Assembly: GCA_964624465.1 (NCBI GenBank)
Contig: CAZUZD010000411.1
Span: forward strand, 1-5,109
Length of the DNA stretch: 5,109 nucleotides
Direction: 5' to 3'
From: CAZUZD01 sp964624465
Lineage (GTDB): Bacteria > Planctomycetota > Planctomycetia > Isosphaerales > Isosphaeraceae
Shown here: piece after piece, positions 1 through 5,109 of the stretch
Layout: each line of letters begins with the position of its first letter
How positions within the stretch are numbered: the stretch's first letter is position 1
Program-made: the position numbers and the translations under genes
Notes under the pieces: model-generated
What the model was told of the DNA's origin: nothing
Seen by the model: the letters and a program-made list of their open reading frames with translations, nothing else
Databases searched by the model: none

Positions 1-1613
1 GCTGGCCGATGATTGTCCTCAATTCACCCAAGGGCTGGACCGGACCGCAGATGGTCGACGGCCGGCAGGTTGAAGGCACGTTTCGGGCGCATCAGGTTCC
101 ACTCGCCGTTTCAGCGACGGCACCTCCCGAACATCTCAAGCAGTTGCAAGACTGGCTCAGGAGCTACCGGCCGGAGGAACTCTTCGATCAGCAGGGCGCG
201 CTGAAACCGGAGCTGGCCGAACTGGCACCCAAAGGCGAACGGCGCATGGGCGCCAATCCCCACGCCAACGGCGGCATGTTACTACGCGATTTGCGCATGC
301 CGGACTTTCGCGACTATGCCGTCGACGTGTCCTCGCCGGGAGTGCGCGGCATCGGCGACACGCACGTGCTCGGGCGTTTTCTGCGCGACGTGGTAACGCT
401 GAACGACGAGCAACGGAATTTCCGGATCTTCGGCCCGGACGAAACGCTCTCGAACGGCCTCGAAGCCGTGTTCGAAGCGACCACGCGTCAATGGGATGCG
501 GCGACCGCGCCGAACGACGAATTTCTCGCGCCCACCGGGCGCGTGATGGAAATGCTCAGCGAGCATCAATGCGAGGGCTGGCTCGAGGGCTACCTGCTCA
601 CCGGCCGGCATGGACTCTTCAACTGTTACGAGGCGTTCATCCACATCGTCGACTCGATGTTCAACCAGCACGCCAAGTGGCTGAAGGTGTGCAAGCACAT
701 CCCCTGGCGGCGCCCGATCGCCTCGCTGAATTACCTGCTCAGCTCGCACGTCTGGCGCCAGGACCACAACGGCTTCAGCCACCAGGACCCCGGCTTCCTC
801 GACCACGTCGTCAACAAGAAGGCCGAGGTAATCCGCGTCTACCTGCCGCCGGACGCCAACTGCCTGCTGAGCGTCACCGACCACTGCCTGCGGAGCCGCG
901 ACTACATCAACGTGATCGTCGCCGGCAAGCAGCCCGCGCCCCAGTGGCTGAACATGGACCAGGCGGTGAAGCACTGCACCCTGGGCCTGAGCATCTGGGA
1001 GTGGGCCTCGAACGACCGCGGCAGCAAGCCCGACGTCGTGATGGCCAGCTGCGGCGACGTGCCGACGATGGAGTCGCTGGCGGCCGTGGAGATCCTCCGC
1101 AAGCTCGTGCCCGACCTGAAGGTCCGCGTCGTCAACGTCGTGAACCTCATGAAGCTCCAGCCGCCGTCGGAGCACCCGCATGGGCTCTCGGACAAGGACT
1201 TCGACGCGATCTTCACCACCGACAAGCCGATCATCTTCGCCTTCCACGGCTACCCGTGGCTGATCCACCGCCTGACCTACCGCCGCGCCAATCACAAGAA
1301 CCTGCACGTGCGCGGTTACAAGGAGGAGGGAACAACCACGACCCCCTTCGACATGGCCGTGCTGAACCAGATCGACCGATTCAACCTGGTGGCCGACGTG
1401 ATCGACCGGGTGCCCGGCCTGGCCACGCACGCGGCGTATGCCAAGCAGTCGATCCGCGAGCAGCTCATCGACCACAAGGAGTATATCGCCAAGCACGGCG
1501 AGGACCTGCCGGAGATCCGTGGCTGGCAGTGGGGCAAGTCGCGCCACACCGAGGCGAAGGCGCCGGCCGATGGCGGCCCGGTGCGGAGCGACACCAGCGC
1601 CGACCACGGCTGA
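1..1613 (+). CDS. xfp: Phosphoketolase (xylulose-5-P / fructose-6-P), 5'-truncated by window edge
   Basis: This is a thiamine-diphosphate enzyme of the cytosol. It cleaves xylulose 5-phosphate (and in many members fructose 6-phosphate) with phosphate to give acetyl phosphate plus glyceraldehyde 3-phosphate or erythrose 4-phosphate. The frame is open from base 3 (Trp-Pro before the Met at 9), so that Met is internal. About 536 residues are visible of a family usually near 790-800, so the N-terminal TPP pyrophosphate-binding part is missing. Numbering from the Met at 9, I see SPKGWTGP (6-13), RAHQVPL with a conserved His at 28, GANPHANGG (about 81-89), CEGWLEGYLLTGRHG (about 188-202), HVWRQDHNGFSHQDPG (247-262, with the conserved active-site-type His at 258), and the C-terminal domain ending in RGWQWG. 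A polar tail of about 25 residues follows and looks non-conserved. Codon use changes sharply near base 570-620 (see findings). The gene is followed by a strong hairpin. Family assignment is very secure; substrate preference cannot be read from the sequence. Confidence 0.97.
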   Translation, partial: WPMIVLNSPKGWTGPQMVDGRQVEGTFRAHQVPLAVSATAPPEHLKQLQDWLRSYRPEELFDQQGALKPELAELAPKGERRMGANPHANGGMLLRDLRMPDFRDYAVDVSSPGVRGIGDTHVLGRFLRDVVTLNDEQRNFRIFGPDETLSNGLEAVFEATTRQWDAATAPNDEFLAPTGRVMEMLSEHQCEGWLEGYLLTGRHGLFNCYEAFIHIVDSMFNQHAKWLKVCKHIPWRRPIASLNYLLSSHVWRQDHNGFSHQDPGFLDHVVNKKAEVIRVYLPPDANCLLSVTDHCLRSRDYINVIVAGKQPAPQWLNMDQAVKHCTLGLSIWEWASNDRGSKPDVVMASCGDVPTMESLAAVEILRKLVPDLKVRVVNVVNLMKLQPPSEHPHGLSDKDFDAIFTTDKPIIFAFHGYPWLIHRLTYRRANHKNLHVRGYKEEGTTTTPFDMAVLNQIDRFNLVADVIDRVPGLATHAAYAKQSIREQLIDHKEYIAKHGEDLPEIRGWQWGKSRHTEAKAPADGGPVRSDTSADHG

Positions 1614-1635
1614 GCCAGGTTCAGGACGGCCCGAG

Positions 1636-1676
1636 GGCCCGCCGGCAACACGCCGTTGTGGCGGGTCCGGCGGGCC
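1636..1676 (+). terminator. Perfect inverted repeat downstream of phosphoketolase, probable terminator hairpin
   Basis: Bases 1636-1645 (GGCCCGCCGG) pair perfectly with 1667-1676. The 21-base loop carries a smaller nested stem, CGCC (1651-1654) with GGCG (1660-1663), around GTTGT. A competing short palindrome, GGCCC-GA-GGGCC, lies at 1628-1639. The structure starts 22 bases after the phosphoketolase stop codon, where a terminator would be expected. No T-run follows, which is common in GC-rich genomes but leaves the mechanism open; it could instead be an mRNA-stabilising 3' structure. Confidence 0.5.
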
Positions 1677-1685
1677 GCGTATCAT
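1656..1685 (+). promoter_or_regulatory. Weak sigma-70-like promoter candidate for the two downstream membrane genes
   Basis: TTGTGG (1656-1661) and TATCAT (1680-1685) are 18 bases apart. The -10 candidate differs from TATAAT at one position, while the -35 candidate matches TTGACA only in its TTG. Transcription would start near 1692 and leave a leader of about 80 bases before the ATG at 1775. The -35 candidate sits in the loop of the hairpin at 1636-1676. The call rests on spacing, on one decent hexamer in very GC-rich DNA, and on being the only such pair I noticed in this gap. Confidence 0.25.
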
Positions 1686-1774
1686 CCTCGCATCGGACCA
1701 TCCGCATCCACCCGGGTCGGGCCACCCACTGCCCCCGGCCCGATTCGACTCCTCACGTCCGGGGGCCGCCGGCC

Positions 1775-2335
1775 ATGAATCGCCTGAAGTTGATTGCGAT
1801 CGCCATCGGCGTCGGGGTGTTCATCGCCGGCTGGATGGAGTGGCAGCTCAAGACGGTGGCGAAGACCCAGCCCCAGCGGCTCACGGCCGCCGAGCTGGCC
1901 GCCCGCGGGCCCGGCAACAACGCGCACGTGATCCTCACGAACTATGACCTCTGCGACAACTTCGTCTACGAGTCCACCCGCCGCAACGGCGGCACCTGGA
2001 AGAAGGTCTGGGTGCCCGTGGTGCCGGCCGGCCAGGGGTGCGGGCCGCAGATCCAGATCATCATCGCCGACACGAAGATCAGCGGCCCCGAGCAGATCGG
2101 CATGGTCGCCGGCCAGGTGCAGGGCCTGGTGATCAACAAGATCTCGTCGCTGGGCCGCGAGGAGCGGCGGCTGCTCTCCGAGACCTATCCGGGGGCCGAC
2201 TTCTCCAAGGTCTGGATCGTCCAGAATGGCCGCAGCACCTGGTCACCCTGGGCCGTGATGGGCATGCTCGGCGGCGGCGGGTTCACGGTGCTCGGCGTGC
2301 TGGCCGCCTGGGCCTCCGAGGCCCAGCGTCGCTGA
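1775..2335 (+). CDS. Hypothetical protein with N- and C-terminal membrane segments
   Basis: I do not recognise a named family for this 186-residue protein. It starts MNRLKLIAIAIGVGVFIAG, a short basic N-terminus followed by a membrane segment (about residues 4-20). A soluble middle of about 135 residues follows, then a second membrane segment (about 157-179, containing MGMLGGGG) and a short charged tail ending in QRR. By the positive-inside rule both ends face the cytoplasm and the middle lies outside the inner membrane. The middle begins with a polar stretch (TAAELAARGPGNNAHVILTN, 37-56), then alternates beta-prone strands such as KKVWVPVVP and IQIIIAD. It holds two cysteines, at 60 and 89, which could form a disulfide. 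The ATG at 1775 places the membrane segment right at the N-terminus. A GGGGG run nine bases upstream is the only ribosome-site candidate. The reading frame stays open far upstream, but that part is antisense-like shadow of the phosphoketolase gene. GC-ending codons dominate, as in its neighbours. It is probably co-transcribed with the next gene, which starts 15 bases after its stop. Confidence 0.8.
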   Translation: MNRLKLIAIAIGVGVFIAGWMEWQLKTVAKTQPQRLTAAELAARGPGNNAHVILTNYDLCDNFVYESTRRNGGTWKKVWVPVVPAGQGCGPQIQIIIADTKISGPEQIGMVAGQVQGLVINKISSLGREERRLLSETYPGADFSKVWIVQNGRSTWSPWAVMGMLGGGGFTVLGVLAAWASEAQRR

Positions 2336-2350
2336 GGCCTCGCCCGCCGC

Positions 2351-3139
2351 GTGGTGCCGGGGTCCGCCGCCGTGATCAACGCCCTCGTCGTCAACCTGTT
2401 CGGCCTGACGCTCTGCGGACTGCTCGGCGTCACCGCCTGGTCGTGGTGGCGGCACCCGACCCTGCGTCGCAGCCTGCGGGGCGTCCTGGCCTTCGAGCTG
2501 CTGCTGGTCGGGCTCTGCCTGCCGGCGGTCGCCCACCTGGCGCTCGGGTCACTGGAGTGGCAGTACCCGCCGCGGCGGAGCTGGCCCGCCGAGGCGCAGG
2601 CGATCGTGATCCTGGCCGGCAGCCTCCAGCCTGCCGACGACGTCCGGCTCCGCGACGAGCTGGGCCTGAGCACCTTCGGGCGCTGCCACCACGGCGTCGA
2701 GGTCTTCCGGGCGACCGGCATCCGGCCGATCGTGGTCACCGGCGGCTCGCCGTTCGGGGACGCGCGCATCTCCAGCGCCGCGGCGGTCATGCGGGACGAG
2801 CTGGTCGAGCGGGGAGTCCCGGCCGAGGCGATCGTGGTCGAGGATCGCTCGCAATCGACCCGCGAGAACGCCGTCGAGTCGGCCAGGCTCCTGCGCGACC
2901 GCGGCCTCTCCCGGATCATCCTGGTGACCGACGCCACTCACATGCGGCGGGCCTTGCAGGCGTTTCGCGCCCAGGGGCTCACCGTGACCCCATCGGCGTG
3001 CAACCACCGGGCGACCGGATTCCGGTTCAACCCGGTCACCCAGGTGCTGCCGAACCCGGCGTCGGCGAAGCTCGTGATCGAGGCCGTCCACGAGTGGATC
3101 GGCCGGCTCTGGTACGGGCTCAAGGGCTGGGCCGGCTGA
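2351..3139 (+). CDS. DUF218 (YdcF/SanA/ElyC-like) membrane-anchored protein
   Basis: This 262-residue protein has two N-terminal membrane segments (about 8-31 and 46-65) followed by a DUF218 domain (about 82-220), the arrangement seen in ElyC-type members. Family landmarks in order are AIVILAG (84-90), the VVTGGSP strand-loop (128-134), a Ser/Glu-rich region EDRSQSTRENA (164-174), and VTDATHMRRA (192-201), where the His-Met pair is the classic DUF218 signature. E. coli relatives affect envelope integrity, vancomycin sensitivity (SanA) and use of the lipid carrier in peptidoglycan/ECA synthesis (ElyC), but the biochemical reaction is poorly defined, so only an envelope role is inferred here. 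The start is uncertain: GTG at 2351 (or 2354) gives the longest form, while GTG at 2372 gives a 255-residue protein starting directly at the first membrane segment, with a GGGG run a few bases upstream. Neither has a good Shine-Dalgarno. It lies 15 bases after the preceding gene on the same strand, suggesting one operon. Confidence 0.9.
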   Translation: MVPGSAAVINALVVNLFGLTLCGLLGVTAWSWWRHPTLRRSLRGVLAFELLLVGLCLPAVAHLALGSLEWQYPPRRSWPAEAQAIVILAGSLQPADDVRLRDELGLSTFGRCHHGVEVFRATGIRPIVVTGGSPFGDARISSAAAVMRDELVERGVPAEAIVVEDRSQSTRENAVESARLLRDRGLSRIILVTDATHMRRALQAFRAQGLTVTPSACNHRATGFRFNPVTQVLPNPASAKLVIEAVHEWIGRLWYGLKGWAG

Positions 3140-3164
3140 GGCCGCCCGACGACACCGGACGGCC
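3140..3164. terminator. Imperfect hairpin in the convergent gap, possible bidirectional terminator
   Basis: Bases 3140-3148 (GGCCGCCCG) pair with 3156-3164 (CGGACGGCC) with one C-A mismatch and a 7-base loop. It begins directly after the stop codon of the DUF218 gene and lies about 20 bases beyond the stop of the convergent RND gene, so it could serve both transcripts. No T-run follows on either strand, and short GC hairpins arise easily in such DNA. Confidence 0.35.
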
Positions 3165-3182
3165 CCGCACGACGGTTTCCGC

Positions 3183-5109
3183 TCAGTCGACCGTGGCGGT
3201 GGGGTCCAGGTCCGGGCTGTGGCCCAGCTCGGCGGCCAGGGCGGCCTCCTCCAGCTCCTCGATGGGGCTCGGGCCCCGGCCCAGGAGCAGGTAGATTACC
3301 GGCAGCACGATCATCGTCAGGGCCGTGGACCAGAGCATGCCGGTGACGACCACCGTCGCCAGCGGGCGCTGGACCTCGGCGCCCACGCCGTGGGAGAGCA
3401 TCATCGGCACGAACCCGAGCGCGGCGACCGTGCCCGTCATCAGCACGGGGCGGAGCCGCAGCAGCGAGGCCTCCAGGATCGCCTGAGGCCGTGGCACGCC
3501 GTGCCGCATGCGGTCGTGGATCGCGTTGACGAGGACCAGGCCCATGAGCATCGACGCCCCCGCCAGTGCGATGAACCCGACGCCGGCCGAGATCGTGAAC
3601 GGCATCTGGCGATACCAGAGCCCGAAGACGCCGCCACTGCCCGCGAACAACACCCCGACGAAGATGAGCAGGGCATCCCGCACCGAGTGGAACGTCAGGT
3701 ACAGCAGGCTCAGCACCAGCAGCAGCGCCAGGGGCACGACCAGGTAGAGCCGCTGCTGGGCGCGGATCATGTTCTCGAATTGACCACCCCACTCGACGGT
3801 GTAACCGAGCGGCAACTTCAATTCGCTCCCGATCCGGCCCCGCGCCTCCTCGACGAACGAGCCCACGTCGCGGCCCCGCACGTTCGCCTGCACGACCAGC
3901 CGGCGCTTGCCCCACTCGCGGGGGATCGTCGCCGCGCCGGTCGACTCGACGATCTTCGCCAGCGCCGTCAGCGGGATCCGCCCCCCCTCGGCGGTCGGGA
4001 TCAGGATGCGATCGAGGGCCTTCGGGTCGTCGCGGTACGACCCTGGCAGGCGCACGACCATCGGGAACCGCCGCTCCCCCTCGCGAACCTCGCCGACCGG
4101 CAAGCCACCCACGGCGGCCACGGCATCGAGCACCACCCGCGCGGCCAGCCCGAATCGCGACAGGGCCTGGCGGTCGACCTCGATCCGCACCACCGGCAAC
4201 CCATCGATCGGCTCGGGTGAAACGTCGGCGGCGCCCGGGACGGTCTCCAGGATCTTCGCCACGCGATCGCCCAGGAGCCGGAGCGTCTCCAGGTCATCGC
4301 CGAAGATCTTGACGCCCAGGTCGGCGCGGATACCGGCGATCATCTCGTTGATCCGCTGCTCGATCGGCTGGCTGAAGACCGCCTCGACCCCCGGGAGCCC
4401 GGCGACCACGGCGGCCAGCTCGTTGACGATCTCCTCCTGGTTGTGCGCCCGGGTCCACTGCTCGACCGGCTTGAGGGTCACGAAGACGTCGGAGAGCTCC
4501 AGCCCCATCGGATCGGTGGCCACCTCGGCGGTCCCGGTGCGGGTCCAGATGTCGTCGATCTCGTCGGGGAACTCGGCCTTGAGGAGTTTCTCGATTGCGG
4601 TGCCGTACCGCTGGGACTCGTCGAGGTTCACGCTCGGCAGCCGGATGGTGTTGAAGACCAGCGTTCCCTCGCCGAGCCGGGGAATGAACTCCGAGCCGAG
4701 CCCGGTCCCCAGGCCGATCAGGCCCACCGTGCAGACGCCCACCAGCAAGAGCACGAGCACGGGGAACCGCAGCGCGGCGGTGAGGGTGGGACGGTAGAGG
4801 GCGTGCGCCGCCCGGTCGATGATCGTCTCCTTCTCCTTGAGCGTCTTCGGCAGCAGGAGCGACGCCAGCGCCGGCATCAGGGTCAGCGACAGGACCATCG
4901 AGCCCAGCAGCGCGAAGATGACCGTCAGGGCCATCGGGCGGAACATCTTCCCCTCGACGCCTTCCAGCGTGAGGATCGGCAGGTAGACGATCATGATGAT
5001 CAGCTCGCCGAACATCGTCGGCTTGCGGACCTCGACGGCGGCGTCGCGGACGACCTCCAGCCGCGACCGCCGGCCGCCCTCGTGGCCCAGGCGCCTCACG
5101 CAGTTCTCG
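3183..5109 (-). CDS. czcA: CzcA/CusA-type heavy-metal RND efflux pump, C-terminal part (N-terminus off the window)
   Basis: This is the inner-membrane proton-antiport subunit of a tripartite metal efflux pump (HME-RND family), which normally works with a periplasmic adaptor and an outer-membrane channel. About 641 residues are visible of a family usually near 1,030-1,080. The frame runs to the right edge, beginning Glu-Asn-Cys-Val-Arg-Arg-Leu; this matches the VEN(x)VRRL end of TM4, so the edge Glu probably equals the proton-relay Glu of CzcA. Numbering from the Val at 5099, TM5 is about 30-45 (with LPILTLEGVEGKMF), TM6 57-82 and TM7 111-131. The second periplasmic porter region is 136-440, with GSEFIPRLGEG, RTGTAEVATDPMG and VKIFGDD. 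TM8-TM12 are about 451-470, 475-495, 502-526, 551-570 and 581-606. An acidic tail of about 30 residues (PIEELEEAALAAELG) ends the protein. The TDPMG and VKIFGDD motifs favour a CzcA-like divalent-cation pump (Co/Zn/Cd/Ni) over a Cu/Ag CusA, but this is inference. It is convergent with the DUF218 gene, 43 bases apart, so its promoter and partner genes lie to the right. Confidence 0.95.
   Translation of the reverse strand, partial: ENCVRRLGHEGGRRSRLEVVRDAAVEVRKPTMFGELIIMIVYLPILTLEGVEGKMFRPMALTVIFALLGSMVLSLTLMPALASLLLPKTLKEKETIIDRAAHALYRPTLTAALRFPVLVLLLVGVCTVGLIGLGTGLGSEFIPRLGEGTLVFNTIRLPSVNLDESQRYGTAIEKLLKAEFPDEIDDIWTRTGTAEVATDPMGLELSDVFVTLKPVEQWTRAHNQEEIVNELAAVVAGLPGVEAVFSQPIEQRINEMIAGIRADLGVKIFGDDLETLRLLGDRVAKILETVPGAADVSPEPIDGLPVVRIEVDRQALSRFGLAARVVLDAVAAVGGLPVGEVREGERRFPMVVRLPGSYRDDPKALDRILIPTAEGGRIPLTALAKIVESTGAATIPREWGKRRLVVQANVRGRDVGSFVEEARGRIGSELKLPLGYTVEWGGQFENMIRAQQRLYLVVPLALLLVLSLLYLTFHSVRDALLIFVGVLFAGSGGVFGLWYRQMPFTISAGVGFIALAGASMLMGLVLVNAIHDRMRHGVPRPQAILEASLLRLRPVLMTGTVAALGFVPMMLSHGVGAEVQRPLATVVVTGMLWSTALTMIVLPVIYLLLGRGPSPIEELEEAALAAELGHSPDLDPTATVD

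Noticed and set aside
9..11. ATG as the true start of the phosphoketolase
   Set aside because: The preceding in-frame Trp-Pro is part of the conserved WPMIVL motif, and about 250 N-terminal residues of the family are missing; the gene begins before the window.
282..1685. 467-residue open frame on the minus strand opposite the phosphoketolase
   Set aside because: Composition is dominated by Arg, Ala, Gly, Val and His with no recognisable domain. It is the expected antisense shadow of a high-GC gene, and the plus-strand frame is an unmistakable phosphoketolase.
491..1774. Upstream extension of the hypothetical membrane protein frame into the phosphoketolase gene
   Set aside because: The extension is Arg/Pro/Ala-rich low-complexity translation of the phosphoketolase in another frame. 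The ATG at 1775 gives a natural N-terminus immediately before a membrane segment.
1775..2335. Assignment of the hypothetical protein to SURF1
   Set aside because: Only the topology is similar; I see no SURF1 sequence motif and no cytochrome oxidase gene nearby.
2038..3294. 418-residue plus-strand open frame across the hypothetical and DUF218 genes
   Set aside because: Arg/Gly/Pro-rich shadow that spans two real genes and the convergent gap; no motif or plausible start.
2938..3915. 325-residue minus-strand open frame overlapping the RND and DUF218 genes
   Set aside because: Gly/Ala/Arg/Pro-rich, crosses the convergent gap, and overlaps the well-supported RND frame on the same strand.
3219..4220. 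333-residue plus-strand open frame opposite the RND pump
   Set aside because: Gln/His/Arg-rich antisense shadow; the minus strand encodes a clear RND transporter throughout.
5097..5099. GTG as the start codon of the RND protein
   Set aside because: The frame continues upstream to the window edge with Glu-Asn-Cys, matching the conserved end of TM4, so the gene is cut by the edge rather than starting here.
1..5109. tRNA, rRNA, CRISPR array, insertion sequence or phage-like module
   Set aside because: No tandem spaced repeats, tRNA cloverleaf, transposase or terminal inverted repeats were noticed; almost the whole window is accounted for by the four genes.

Overview
This 5.1-kb window is GC-rich bacterial chromosome. 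It holds four protein-coding genes, two of them cut by the window edges, and no RNA genes, CRISPR arrays or insertion sequences that I can see. Most codons end in G or C, and Shine-Dalgarno sequences are weak or absent. Together with a two-membrane-segment hypothetical protein, this would suit a high-GC planctomycete (Isosphaeraceae/Gemmataceae type). That taxonomic guess comes from style and is not proven.

Layout: (1) 1-1613, plus strand: the last two-thirds of a phosphoketolase (Xfp/Xpk). (2) 1614-1774: a 161-bp gap with a perfect 10-bp inverted repeat that looks like a terminator, overlapped by a weak promoter-like pair. (3) 1775-2335, plus: a 186-aa protein of unknown function with a membrane segment at each end. 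(4) 2351-3139, plus: a DUF218 (YdcF/SanA/ElyC-type) membrane-anchored protein 15 bp downstream, probably in the same transcript. (5) 3140-3182: a short convergent gap with an imperfect hairpin. (6) 3183-5109, minus: the C-terminal 60% of a CzcA/CusA-type heavy-metal RND efflux pump that runs off the right edge.

The genes do not form one pathway. The phosphoketolase is cytosolic central carbon metabolism (acetyl phosphate from sugar phosphates). The middle pair are cell-envelope proteins, perhaps expressed together. The RND pump is a separate, oppositely oriented unit whose partners (membrane fusion protein, outer-membrane channel) must lie outside the window, if they are nearby.

The most notable signal is inside the phosphoketolase. 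Its first ~570-620 bases use A/T-ending codons about six times more often than the rest of the same gene, with an abrupt change in a highly conserved coding stretch. This suggests a mosaic gene (intragenic recombination) or a chimeric assembly join. I found no convincing novel multi-gene system.
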